Origin: DATIXD01 sp035518875
GTDB lineage: Bacteria > Pseudomonadota > Gammaproteobacteria > Methylococcales > Methylococcaceae
NCBI GenBank assembly: GCA_035518875.1
Contig: DATIXD010000352.1
Span: 1-18,219, forward strand
DNA: 18,219 nt
Reading direction: 5' to 3'
Part shown: piece by piece, positions 1 through 7,480 of the stretch
How the letters are laid out: the number at the start of each line of letters is the position of its first letter
How positions within the stretch are numbered: the stretch's first letter is position 1
Program-made: the position numbers and the translations under genes
Notes under the pieces: model-generated
Database searches by the model: none
Seen by the model: the letters and a program-made list of their open reading frames with translations, nothing else
What the model was told of the DNA's origin: nothing

Positions 1-1310
1 TCGACGAAGACATATTCCACATTCGAAGGCTGCCCGTTGAGGATGATTTGGCTCGGCCAATCCCAATGCGGCGCGAAATTTCGGCCGCTGGGATCGAGGA
101 TGATCACATCCGCTTTCTTCCCCGGCGTGAGCGAGCCGACGCCTTTTTGCAGGCCGAGCACCTCGGCGCCGCCCAAGGTAGCCATCCGCAACACGTCCGC
201 AATCCCCGGGAACGTATCGGCCCGTTGCAGCCGCGCACGCTGTAAGCCGACGGCGGCCTTCATGTTGGCGAACATATCGGTGGTGTCGTTCGTGCCGCCG
301 TCCAAGCCCAAACCGATCTTGAGACCCGCCTCATGCATTTCCGGAAGTCGCATAATGCCGGATGCGAGCCGCATATTGCTGAGCGGGTTATGGGCCACCG
401 AAACACCATGTCTCGCCAGCAGCGCCACCTCCTGGTCGGTCACATGAATCGCATGGTTGATGAGCAAGGGTCCGTCGAAAGCGCCGGCCAGCTCCATCGC
501 TCTGATCTGCTCGGCGTGACGATCCCTGACGTTTTCCCCGACGTGTACGTTGAGCGGTACGTGGAGTTCCTGGGCACAGCGCACCGCTTCGGCAAAACTC
601 TGGAGGTTTGCCATCGTCGGATGCGCCGCAATTTGAAAACCGGCTAGGGGCTGGGTGTCGACCAGCGCCTGTTGGCTGCGTCGCGCCTCGCCGCAGCCGT
701 GCCGGGCGGCCGGCGTGACCTGTTGGGCAAAGACGAAGCGCAGCCGCGAATCGCGCAAGGCCCGGAGGTTGCCCCGCACGAACTCCGGACTGAAGGTATG
801 GGACCAATCCAGGACCGTGGTCACCCCGGTCGCTATGAGCCCCAAAGTGCTGAGTCGCACCACCGCGTAGGCTTCGTCTTCGGTGATCATCGCCTGCCGC
901 ATCGGAAAGACACACGCGTCCAACCAACCATAAAGATCCTGGTCGGACGCACAGCCTCGAATGACCGACTGCCACAGATGGTCGTGGGTATCGACGAAAC
1001 CGGGTAATACGATCTTGCCGCTGGCATCCAAGGGCTTCAGACCCGCAGCAGCTCGCAGGTTGTGGCCGACGGCGACAATCTTGCCGCCTGCAATCCAGAG
1101 GTCGCCGCCCTCGACGATGCCCAGTGGTCCTTCCCCGAGCGCAGGATCCATGGTGATGACGAGAGCGGCGTTTTGGATCAGGATAGCCCGCGCATCGGCG
1201 AAAGAGCCCGCCATGGATTCACGGGAAACGGGCTTACGCTGTGCGTCGCAACCGGCACCGAAGAGAAGGAGGATCAGCAAAACCAGGCGCGCTCGTCCGA
1301 CGAATTTCAT
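1..1310 (-). CDS. Lipoprotein-like metal-dependent amidohydrolase (TRZ/ATZ family), 3' end cut by window
   Basis: The frame is open from ATG at 1310 to the window edge, giving 436 codons with the C-terminus missing. Residues 1-20 look like a signal peptide (basic MKFVGRAR, then a leucine-rich core). The peptide ends FGAG before Cys21, a plausible but imperfect lipobox, so the protein is probably exported and lipid-anchored. The catalytic domain shows the amidohydrolase-superfamily metal site in order: H109-D-H111 after PGFVDT, then HVGE, NHAIH, AHNPLSNMRLASG and GLDGGTND. These match the cytosine/guanine deaminase, S-adenosylhomocysteine deaminase and chlorohydrolase branch. Members remove an amino group or halogen from heterocycles; the substrate here cannot be told. 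AGAGG lies about 5 bases upstream of the ATG. The gene is divergent from the membrane protein at 1556. Most relatives are cytosolic, so the export signal is unusual. The family call is firm; lipidation is inferred. Confidence 0.88.
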   Translation of the reverse strand, partial: MKFVGRARLVLLILLLFGAGCDAQRKPVSRESMAGSFADARAILIQNAALVITMDPALGEGPLGIVEGGDLWIAGGKIVAVGHNLRAAAGLKPLDASGKIVLPGFVDTHDHLWQSVIRGCASDQDLYGWLDACVFPMRQAMITEDEAYAVVRLSTLGLIATGVTTVLDWSHTFSPEFVRGNLRALRDSRLRFVFAQQVTPAARHGCGEARRSQQALVDTQPLAGFQIAAHPTMANLQSFAEAVRCAQELHVPLNVHVGENVRDRHAEQIRAMELAGAFDGPLLINHAIHVTDQEVALLARHGVSVAHNPLSNMRLASGIMRLPEMHEAGLKIGLGLDGGTNDTTDMFANMKAAVGLQRARLQRADTFPGIADVLRMATLGGAEVLGLQKGVGSLTPGKKADVIILDPSGRNFAPHWDWPSQIILNGQPSNVEYVFV

Positions 1311-1555
1311 CCTGACCTCTCCGAAAAACACAGGTTTGATGCCCACACGAATGCGTTGACCACCTGAAATGGTCGCAAATCCCCCTGATCCGCCACCCTC
1401 AAGGCCGCTAGTGTATGGGGATACTCACGCACCGGGCAGCCTTTTTTTCGGATGACATCAGTCCTTAACATGTCGCCCCGTATCATCCACTGTCGGTGCT
1501 CTTGTTAACGAAGATCCGGGCTGAGCCTAAGCCGTCCCTTGTTGCCGGACGTCCG

Positions 1556-2269
1556 ATGAGTTCGTTCCAACCCTTTTCACTCCTCCATGCATTAGTGATT
1601 ATCGCAATAGCAGCCATGACGGCGGCGGCTACGTTGATCGGTCGACGAATGACGCAATCGTCGAAGCTCCGTATGGGAGAATGCGCTGCGGGAATCTGCA
1701 TTCTCCTGGTTTGGATCGTCGATAAGGGTTGGGGGATGATGCCGGAACGGTTTGACCCGTCGCATTCCTTGCCCATCCAGTTCTGTGATCTCACCGGTCT
1801 CACCGCCGCGGTGGTGTTGGTGACCCGCTGGCGGCCGATGCGGGTAATCCTTTATTTCCTGGGCCTTGGCTTGAGTACCCAGGCCATTAGCACACCCGAT
1901 CTCAGCGAGGGTCCGGATAGGCTCGCCTTCTGGCTATTCTGGCTCTTCCATGGGAGTTTGGTCATTGTTGCCGTCTACGACCTTGCGGCCCGTGGCTTCC
2001 GACCTTGCTGGCGCGACTATGGATTGGCCCTGGCCGTATGCGCCGTCTACGTCGCCATCGTACTGCCGATCGACATCGCCTTCCAAAGCAACTACGGCTT
2101 CGTGGGGCCGACAAAGCCGACTCAGCCGAGCATCGTCGACCCACTGGGGCCATGGCCTCAGCGTATCATCTCCATCGCGCTGCTGGCCTGCGCCGGCATG
2201 GCGCTCATGATGCTGCCTTGGGAGGTCGTCAAATGGAGCAAGCCGCACCGGAGCGCATTGCGACTCTGA
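1556..2269 (+). CDS. YwaF/TIGR02206-type integral membrane protein
   Basis: This is a 237-residue, strongly hydrophobic protein with about six predicted membrane helices. Three segments match what I recall of the TIGR02206/YwaF family: SLPIQFCDL near residue 75, FWLFHGSL in the middle, and a late segment containing NYGF, KPTQPS and DPLGPWP. The function of the family is unknown. I chose ATG 1556 (MSSFQPFS) because relatives begin close to the QPFS segment. A GTG 20 codons upstream (1496) is also in frame, and neither start has a convincing ribosome-binding site. The gene stands alone, divergent from the amidohydrolase, with a long gap after it. Confidence 0.75.
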   Translation: MSSFQPFSLLHALVIIAIAAMTAAATLIGRRMTQSSKLRMGECAAGICILLVWIVDKGWGMMPERFDPSHSLPIQFCDLTGLTAAVVLVTRWRPMRVILYFLGLGLSTQAISTPDLSEGPDRLAFWLFWLFHGSLVIVAVYDLAARGFRPCWRDYGLALAVCAVYVAIVLPIDIAFQSNYGFVGPTKPTQPSIVDPLGPWPQRIISIALLACAGMALMMLPWEVVKWSKPHRSALRL

Positions 2270-2561
2270 AGTACGGTGCTCCGCACGCGTTCATTCATTG
2301 GCTACAACGGTCGCAGACTGAGTGGTTTTGCGGCGCCTCGGAACTCGCCGGGGACAGTCCTTCCTGTATCTATCGGCTCATGCGGTGTGCCGGCTCGTGG
2401 GACCGAAGGCATCGTCCACTCATCTAAATTCGACCGGTCGCCGCTGTCGACCCACGCGCGCTTAACCTGGTGACCGATGGGGTCGGGAAGCGCTCATCGC
2501 GGATATCCGCACTTTTGTATGCTCTCCTACACGGAAAATATTTGTTGCGCTATTAACGAAT

Positions 2562-2580
2562 TTGTGTTGTATTTACACAA
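2562..2580. repeat. Inverted repeat, operator-like
   Basis: Perfect 6-base arms, TTGTGT (2562-2567) and ACACAA (2575-2580), flank a 7-base AT-rich spacer. The size and symmetry fit a dimeric repressor site, but there is no clear promoter or gene directly next to it. Confidence 0.35.
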
Positions 2581-2618
2581 GCTCTACTTGAGGACGAGAC
2601 TTATCATTGCCGCAGATA

Positions 2619-2649
2619 CGCCTCATGAGGCGCTAGTCAGTAGCGCCTC
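2619..2649. repeat. Two mutually exclusive hairpins sharing one arm
   Basis: A perfect 14-base palindrome (2619-2632) overlaps a second inverted repeat with 9-base arms GAGGCGCTA (2627-2635) and TAGCGCCTC (2641-2649) around a 5-base loop. The segment GAGGCG (2627-2632) can pair either with CGCCTC upstream or with CGCCTC downstream, so the RNA could switch between two forms. A further 6-base pairing, CGAGAC (2595-2600) with GTCTCG (2650-2655), would enclose both. No U tract follows directly, so this is not a standard terminator. Confidence 0.5.
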
Positions 2650-2778
2650 GTCTCGACCTTATCCTTTTAACAAGGGGAAATTGATATTCCTGCGCGGTCC
2701 GCGTGTCGAATCCTTATAGAGCTGAGCCACATCGTCAGCGCACGGTGCCGAACCATTCGTCGCGCTTGAGGACACGCG

Positions 2779-3075
2779 ATGGGCAAAGACATGAAAGACC
2801 TCAGTATGTCGCTTTTCTTTTGGGACCGATTTGGATTGAACCGATTAACGCCGGCTAGTGATCTTCCAAGACCCAAAGACCTACGGAGACGTGCTATGAA
2901 CCTACTCATCACCAAACTGATCTGCACATTCAACGGTTACTTTTACGAATCCGCAGGCGTCATATCAGGTTTTTTTCCTCATCGCAGACAGGCCACAGCC
3001 TGCGCGACCGCGATTAAGACACTCGTAAACAACGATGTGCAAATTTGTGGCAGCCAACTGACGATCACGCTATAA
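2779..3075 (+). CDS. Doubtful small hypothetical ORF
   Basis: This frame has 98 codons starting ATG, with GAGG about 9 bases upstream. An internal ATG at 2896 also has a GGAG-like site (CGGAGA) before it. The product resembles nothing I know: a basic, Arg/Pro-rich first half, then a mixed hydrophobic half with three cysteines and no clear signal peptide. It is included because it is the only frame in the long gap with plausible start signals. It may be non-coding. Confidence 0.22.
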   Translation: MGKDMKDLSMSLFFWDRFGLNRLTPASDLPRPKDLRRRAMNLLITKLICTFNGYFYESAGVISGFFPHRRQATACATAIKTLVNNDVQICGSQLTITL

Positions 3076-3194
3076 CAGTGTGCCGCGAGAAGTGCTTGGC
3101 GATAAGTTGATTTGCCGTAGACTCTCTGCAGTCTGGGATATAAAAAAAAGAAGAAGCCGGCGTGGAGTTGTGAACAAATAGGTTGGGACACGAT

Positions 3195-4160
3195 TTAGTG
3201 AGTGATTCTTCGATTGCTTAGAGTTACAAGCAAGGCTTCATCAAAATATTCTTCGGGCTCCGCTTCACCCTTGGCATAGGCATCATACCAGCCCGCCCGG
3301 ATCGGTATGGCCTGATAAAGCTCGACCCGCAGCGCCTCCAATGGCAGACGCGCTTGATGCATGAAGTCAGCGGCGCAGTAAACTCGTTTGCCCGACTGCT
3401 CGGATAATGAGCTCAACCAATCAAAACCCTCCCGGCTGCGCAACAGGTGGTGATCGAGAATGAGTGTTTCGACCTGCTGGGCCAGGCGCAGTGCGTTATG
3501 CCAGGACTGCTCGTATTGCCGTTGGGTCAACGCCCCTCGATCGCTCAAATAAAGAGGCGGGCCGGCGGCGAACACGATCTGTGGCTGCCACGCGAGGATC
3601 TGATCGATCGCAGCATCCTCCAGGAGCTGAATATCCGAAGCATGAACGAAGACCGCCGAGCCGAGATCCGCCCGCGTCATCATGACGCTCCCCAACCCTT
3701 TGCTGGGGTCGCCGTGGGGAAATACCCGCGAGAACGACAAGGGTCCCGTTTGAATGCCTTCGGCGACGCACAGCTGTGGGCCCAACTGTTCTGCCAGATC
3801 AAGAAAGCGTCGCTGCATACGCCGGGAGAGTCCCTCCTTTCCCTTGCTCCAGCAGGACAGCTTGAAGAACCCTTGCGGCAGATGCCGAAACGAGAGCTGA
3901 TAAGGTCGCGCGTGCAGCAGCGGCACATGGTCGCCATGCATATGGCTGAACACGACATCCGTGGCCTGCTCAAGGGCAGCCACAATGTTTTTCTTGACCC
4001 TGGCGGCAATGACCAGTTCACAAGGGTGCGGCAACAGATCATGTCTGAGATAGCCAAGAGCTAAACCCGGATCGATGACAATCCGCCGGGTTCCAACTTG
4101 TACGACGCAACAGAGGCTGCGGACGCCGAGGGATTCTGCGCCGATTATCTCAACAGTCAT
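3195..4160 (-). CDS. Metallo-beta-lactamase-fold hydrolase, UPF0282/COG2248-like
   Basis: This is a 321-residue protein if ATG 4160 is used. It begins MTVEIIGAESLGVRS, which matches the conserved N-terminus of the UPF0282 family, followed by VIDPGLALG. The MBL metal motif reads SHMHGDH (HxHxDH). Later ligand candidates are the His and Asp of VHASD and the DHH of LILDHH. The substrate is unknown; MBL-fold proteins are often hydrolases or nucleases. UPF0282 proteins are best known from archaea. A TTG 26 codons upstream (4238) keeps the frame open, but the extra residues are not family-like. No strong Shine-Dalgarno sequence precedes 4160. The gene stands alone, divergent from rpoD. Confidence 0.8.
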   Translation of the reverse strand: MTVEIIGAESLGVRSLCCVVQVGTRRIVIDPGLALGYLRHDLLPHPCELVIAARVKKNIVAALEQATDVVFSHMHGDHVPLLHARPYQLSFRHLPQGFFKLSCWSKGKEGLSRRMQRRFLDLAEQLGPQLCVAEGIQTGPLSFSRVFPHGDPSKGLGSVMMTRADLGSAVFVHASDIQLLEDAAIDQILAWQPQIVFAAGPPLYLSDRGALTQRQYEQSWHNALRLAQQVETLILDHHLLRSREGFDWLSSLSEQSGKRVYCAADFMHQARLPLEALRVELYQAIPIRAGWYDAYAKGEAEPEEYFDEALLVTLSNRRITH

Positions 4161-4596
4161 ACGGCTTGGCCTGTGCCTCTTCTGATGAAGGGTGCCGGAA
4201 ATGGGATCGTGAATCTGAGACCATGTTTTCGTACCCAAAGCCCTCGGGGTTAGTTATTGATAACGATGATGCAGATCACGGTGGCCCGCAATCACCGGCA
4301 AATTGATCTCGGGAAAAACACCTTTCACCGGCTGGGTATTACTGCTCTTAAGGAAAACAAAGCCCTATTTGAAATCGCCCTCACCTCAAGCCTTATATGG
4401 GCTCTCCCGGTGGGAAAGGGTATTTTGGTGTCTTTGCGTTCGTTACGATGAATAACCGGCACGGCATGATAAGGTACCGTAGGATGGAACTTAGAGCCCA
4501 TGGTTAAGTCTATTGCGCTGACAAACCGACAAGACTTCAACTACTGTCTCCTTCGGCCCTCCGCGTTCATTGTTTAGCTTGGCGCTTCTGCTCGAT

Positions 4597-4621
4597 AGCC
4601 CGAACCCCTCAGGGGCTTTTT
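4597..4621 (+). terminator. Weak intrinsic terminator-like hairpin
   Basis: AGCCC (4597-4601) can pair with GGGCT (4613-4617), or CCCC with GGGG around a TCA loop, followed by five T residues (4617-4621). The stem is short. No plus-strand gene ends just before it, so if real it would end an untranslated transcript. Confidence 0.3.
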
Positions 4622-4874
4622 ACGGGGTGGACGTTCGGTCAAGGACGGCGACGCCTTCCTGGCAAAACCGTTGCCATTGTTCGCGATATCGGATGAGACT
4701 TCCAGGTCTCCCTGAAAAGCAATAAATGGCTGCGGCTGTTGGCTTTGGCGGCTTCGCTCGTCGCGGTTCGCTGATGGGGCTATCACCCTGTCGCTCATCC
4801 CTTGTATCGCCACGGCCGACAGTGAAGAACGAAGGAACTCATCCGTTGAGACGCTCTGGTGTCTCCTGCGGGTG

Positions 4875-4897
4875 CGGAAGCCGAGTTCGGCTCTCCG
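4875..4897 (+). promoter_or_regulatory. Stable hairpin in probable rpoD leader
   Basis: CGGAAGCCGA (4875-4884) pairs with TCGGCT plus TCCG (4887-4897) with one bulged C, giving about ten base pairs around a very tight loop. There is no following U tract. It lies about 100 bases before the rpoD start codon. Confidence 0.35.
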
Positions 4898-4952
4898 GTA
4901 CGAAGCATTGGTGGTGGAGCAGTCGTTGAAGTTCGTCGGTTTTCGTGGTTTA

Positions 4953-4964
4953 CACGAATTCGTG
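4953..4964. promoter_or_regulatory. Perfect 12-base palindrome upstream of rpoD
   Basis: The sequence CACGAATTCGTG is fully self-complementary and ends 35 bases before the rpoD ATG. It could be a repressor or activator half-site pair acting on rpoD. A possible -35-like TTGAAG lies at 4926-4931, with a poor -10 (TTTACA) 17 bases further on. This rests on sequence symmetry only. Confidence 0.3.
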
Positions 4965-4999
4965 AAGTTAAGTTTTCAGCAGCACACATAAATCAGTTG

Positions 5000-6796
5000 A
5001 TGAATCAAGAACAGCAGCAATTTCAGATCAAAGAGCTGATCGGCAAGGGCAAGATGCAGGGTTACCTCACTTACTCAGAGGTGAACGATCATTTGCCTCG
5101 CGACATCGTCGATCCCGAGCAGATGGAAGACATCATCGGCATGATCAATGACATGGGAATCGAGGTGTATGAAGAAGCACCCGATACCGATTTCATTTAC
5201 CAGCCGGCGGTCGTCATCGAGGACGATGAAGAAGCGGCTGAAGTCGCCGCGACGCTGGCCTCATCTGCCGATACCGAAGCGGGACGGACGACGGATCCGA
5301 TGCGCATGTACATGCGCGAAATGGGAACGGTCGGTTTGCTTACCCGCGAAGGTGAATTGAGTATTGCCAAGCGCATCGAAGAAGGACTCAACCAGGCAGC
5401 GAACGAATTGGTTCGTTTCCCGGCTGCCATGGATTATTTTGTCAAAGCATTTGAGACTGTAGAGAAGGGCGAGGCACGTCTATCAGACCTGATTTCTGAC
5501 ATTTTCAACCCGGCGCAGCAAGCCGAGGAGGTCTTATTCGTTGGAGAATCAGATGCCGAGATACCTGAGGAAACCGAAAGCGGTCCGAATCCGGAGTTGG
5601 TGAGAGAGAAGCTAGGGATATTCACCGAGCGGTATGCGGCGGCTCTCAGTGCGCATGAAAAATACGGCTATCGCCACGAGTGCACGCAAATAGCTTTCGA
5701 TGCTCTGGCTGAGAGCTTCATGGCGTTTAAGATAACTCCCCAATTCTTTAGGGAATTGACGGAAGTTTTGCATACAACCGTCGCCCGAATCCGCGAGCAG
5801 GAAAAACTCATCCAGGATCTTTGTGTACACAAGGCAAGAATGCCGCGGGCGGAATTCATCGCCTCATTTGCCGGAAACGAGAGCGATCGCGATTGGTTGC
5901 GGCAGAGGCTGGAGGCAGGCGCGCCTTTTGTGGAGACGTTGGCCGCATTCGCTGAGGAAATTAGACGGGCGCAGAACAAACTGGCTCAAATCGAGCAAGA
6001 CCATCGGCTCTCGATCAGCGAAATAAAGGAGATCAATAAACGTGTCTCAATCGGGGAAAATGACACCCGTGTGGCAAAAAAGGAGATGATCGAGGCGAAT
6101 CTTCGGCTGGTGATTTCCATTGCGAAGAAGTACACCAATCGTGGTCTCCAGTTTCCCGATCTGATCCAGGAAGGCAATATCGGCTTGATGAAAGCCGTGG
6201 AAAAATTCGAGTACCGCCGTGGTTACAAGTTTTCGACTTATGCCACCTGGTGGATTCGGCAGGCGGTCACCCGGGCTATCGCAGACCAAGCGCGTACCAT
6301 TCGCGTTCCCGTGCATATGATCGAAACGATTAACAAGTTGAATCGAATCTCGCGCCAGATGCTGCAAGAGCTGGGACGCGACCCGACGCCTGAGGAGTTG
6401 GCAACGCGCATGGACATGCCCGAGGACAAGGTGCACAAGGCACTCAAGATCAATAAAGAACCCATTTCGATGGCAACCCCCGTCGGCGACGATGAGGACG
6501 CGCATCTTGGCGATTTCATCGAGGATTCGGTTGCCATGTCGCCCGTCGAGTCGGCGACAGTTCTGGGCTTGCGCGAGACTACCCGGAAAGTCCTGGCCGG
6601 TCTGCCCGAACGGGAAGCCGAAGTTTTGCGCATGCGTTTTGGCATCGACATGAACACTGACCACACCCTTGAGGAAGTTGGCAGACAGCTTGCCGTCACC
6701 CGCGAGCGAGTCCGGCAGATCGAGGTGAAAGCCTTGCACAAACTTCGCCACCCCACGCGTTCGGAGCAACTCCGAAGCTTTCTCGATTTAAACTAA
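5000..6796 (+). CDS. rpoD: RNA polymerase sigma-70 factor RpoD (primary-type)
   Basis: This 598-residue protein aligns along its whole length with E. coli RpoD (613 residues). Region 1.1 is at about 1-65 (GYLTYSEVNDHLP), followed by an acidic linker. Region 1.2 starts at about 99 (DPMRMYMREMGTVGLLTREGE). A non-conserved insert runs to about 350. Region 2 is at about 360-440, with the -10-reading segment RGYKFSTYATWWIRQA. Region 3 includes PVHMIETINK. Region 4.2 at about 557-580 holds the helix-turn-helix (TRERVRQIE), followed by RHPTRSEQLRSFLD. ATG 5000 is chosen because region 1.1 begins there; no Shine-Dalgarno sequence is visible. dnaG is not upstream. Some positions differ from the usual consensus, for example Pro386 before DLIQEGN and RQIEVKALH. 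It may therefore be a second rpoD copy rather than the housekeeping gene. Confidence 0.95.
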   Translation: MNQEQQQFQIKELIGKGKMQGYLTYSEVNDHLPRDIVDPEQMEDIIGMINDMGIEVYEEAPDTDFIYQPAVVIEDDEEAAEVAATLASSADTEAGRTTDPMRMYMREMGTVGLLTREGELSIAKRIEEGLNQAANELVRFPAAMDYFVKAFETVEKGEARLSDLISDIFNPAQQAEEVLFVGESDAEIPEETESGPNPELVREKLGIFTERYAAALSAHEKYGYRHECTQIAFDALAESFMAFKITPQFFRELTEVLHTTVARIREQEKLIQDLCVHKARMPRAEFIASFAGNESDRDWLRQRLEAGAPFVETLAAFAEEIRRAQNKLAQIEQDHRLSISEIKEINKRVSIGENDTRVAKKEMIEANLRLVISIAKKYTNRGLQFPDLIQEGNIGLMKAVEKFEYRRGYKFSTYATWWIRQAVTRAIADQARTIRVPVHMIETINKLNRISRQMLQELGRDPTPEELATRMDMPEDKVHKALKINKEPISMATPVGDDEDAHLGDFIEDSVAMSPVESATVLGLRETTRKVLAGLPEREAEVLRMRFGIDMNTDHTLEEVGRQLAVTRERVRQIEVKALHKLRHPTRSEQLRSFLDLN

Positions 6797-6800
6797 TACC

Positions 6801-6828
6801 AAGCCGGCCACAGTGCCGGCTTTTTTTT
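6801..6828 (+). terminator. Rho-independent terminator of rpoD
   Basis: Eight-base arms AAGCCGGC (6801-6808) and GCCGGCTT (6815-6822) surround a 6-base loop and lead into eight T residues (6821-6828). It begins four bases after the rpoD stop codon. Confidence 0.92.
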
Positions 6829-6927
6829 CTGGCGTCACACTGAACTCAGAAGGAAAAAAGTTTTGAATCCCTTACCGAGGCCACGATTGTCCGAATAATG
6901 TTCGACGGAGAAACCGGGAACGTCACA

Positions 6928-7017
6928 CAGGCACTATGCCTGATGGGCTTACCGGTAAGCCGTTTAGCCTTCATTGCACGAGCAAACTCTGCGTCCTTAG
7001 CCCTATTTGAATAAGGG
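6928..7017. repeat. Cluster of three hairpins in the rpoD-7086 gap
   Basis: Three foldable elements lie in 90 bases. The first is CAGGCA/TGCCTG with a 3-base loop (6928-6942). The second is a perfect 16-base palindrome, GGCTTACCGGTAAGCC (6946-6961). The third is CCCTATT pairing with AATAAGGG with one bulge (7001-7017). They sit between the rpoD terminator and the next operon. A 78-codon minus-strand frame covers them but has no recognisable product. They may form an untranslated leader structure or the remains of a repeat element. Confidence 0.45.
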
Positions 7018-7085
7018 CCTCGTTTACGGCGTTCTTCGGTTGAGCCAAAATGCGGTATCGAAAGAATTAGGAACCGGAGCATTCA

Positions 7086-7424
7086 ATGACTGATCACAAG
7101 CACCCGAATCCGCTAGATGACCGCGAGGAATGGGAAGGAGACCGGGCGTTATATGAGATCGAACTCCAAAGGGCATTTGAAGAGGCGTCCAATCGGCGTG
7201 CCCTCTGGCTGACGAGCGCATTGATATCCCAGATCATCACCGTCGTGCTGATTCCAGGCTGGCTGGCATTACTCGGTGTGGCCTTGGCTACCGCGAGTGC
7301 GGGCATCCTGTTGCGCCTTCACATGCTTGAGAATCGAGAAGCGCTTGTTGATCTTAGTCAGAAGCTTGAACTGAAATTTCCTGAGAAGTTGACCCCTCGG
7401 TTGCCCCTGCGGGAGGAGGATTGA
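7086..7424 (+). CDS. Small two-helix membrane protein, unrecognised
   Basis: This protein has 112 residues. A charged, probably cytosolic N-terminal part (1-38, rich in Asp/Glu/Arg) is followed by a long hydrophobic block (about 39-76), interrupted by a Pro-Gly at 57-58. That pattern is typical of a two-helix hairpin. A charged C-terminal tail follows. GGAG lies 6 bases before ATG 7086. I do not recognise the family. It is the first gene of the archease-rtcB-protease run: its stop lies 5 bases before a mini-ORF and 56 bases before archease. It may place the downstream functions at the membrane, or be a substrate or partner of the site-2 protease encoded at the operon's end; both are inferences. 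Confidence 0.75.
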   Translation: MTDHKHPNPLDDREEWEGDRALYEIELQRAFEEASNRRALWLTSALISQIITVVLIPGWLALLGVALATASAGILLRLHMLENREALVDLSQKLELKFPEKLTPRLPLREED

Positions 7425-7429
7425 AAGGG

Positions 7430-7477
7430 ATGACCGCGCCGATTGCCAATTTGAATCCTGCAAAGAAGGCACTGTAA
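7430..7477 (+). CDS. 15-codon mini-ORF directly before archease (possible leader peptide)
   Basis: The frame is ATG to TAA and encodes MTAPIANLNPAKKAL. AGGAGG (7414-7419), inside the end of the previous gene, lies 10 bases upstream. The stop codon ends 3 bases before the archease ATG, which itself lacks a close Shine-Dalgarno sequence. This layout suits translational coupling or leader-peptide control. With only 15 codons it could also be chance. Confidence 0.35.
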   Translation: MTAPIANLNPAKKAL

Positions 7478-7480
7478 GTC

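Larger units (their letters stand above)
2270..3194. other. Long intergenic stretch, mostly without recognisable genes
   Basis: These 925 bases separate the YwaF-like gene from the converging MBL-fold gene. Short open frames exist on both strands, but none has a recognisable product or convincing coding character apart from a doubtful 98-codon frame at 2779-3075. The middle part (about 2520-2720) is more AT-rich than the flanks and holds two inverted-repeat structures listed separately. A run of A residues at 3142-3149 would be a U tract on the minus strand, downstream of the MBL gene, but I see no solid stem in front of it. The region could be decayed coding DNA or a regulatory or small-RNA locus. 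Confidence 0.5.
4161..4999. other. Long region between MBL gene and rpoD, mainly non-coding
   Basis: No convincing gene is present in these 839 bases. dnaG, the usual neighbour upstream of rpoD in Gammaproteobacteria, is absent. The part nearest rpoD presumably holds its promoter and leader. Inside are a weak terminator-like hairpin (4597-4621), a leader hairpin (4875-4897), a 12-base palindrome (4953-4964) and a small inverted repeat, GTTAT/ATAAC, at 4253-4264. A small RNA ending near 4621 is possible, but I could not identify one. Confidence 0.5.

Noticed and set aside
388..975. 195-codon minus-strand open frame
   Set aside because: It lies in another frame of the amidohydrolase, whose own frame carries all the metal-site motifs; the product is Arg/Gly-rich and low-complexity.
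1358..1374. Short inverted repeat GACCA/TGGTC upstream of the amidohydrolase
   Set aside because: Five-base arms are too common by chance to call an operator.
2695..2725. tRNA T-loop-like bases (GTCGAATCC)
   Set aside because: No acceptor, D or anticodon stems could be built around it.
4574..4813. 79-codon minus-strand frame before rpoD
   Set aside because: It has a composition-biased product with no recognisable family and overlaps the terminator-like hairpin; no ribosome-binding site was noticed.
4859..4999. In-frame GTG extension of rpoD by 47 codons
   Set aside because: The extra residues do not resemble sigma factors, and region 1.1 begins at the ATG at 5000, as in E. coli RpoD.
6047..6769. 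240-codon frame antisense to rpoD
   Set aside because: It is a shadow of the highly conserved sigma regions 2-4 and has no recognisable product.
6846..7082. 78-codon minus-strand frame between rpoD and the next operon
   Set aside because: There is no recognisable product, and the palindromes in the region are enough to explain its structure.
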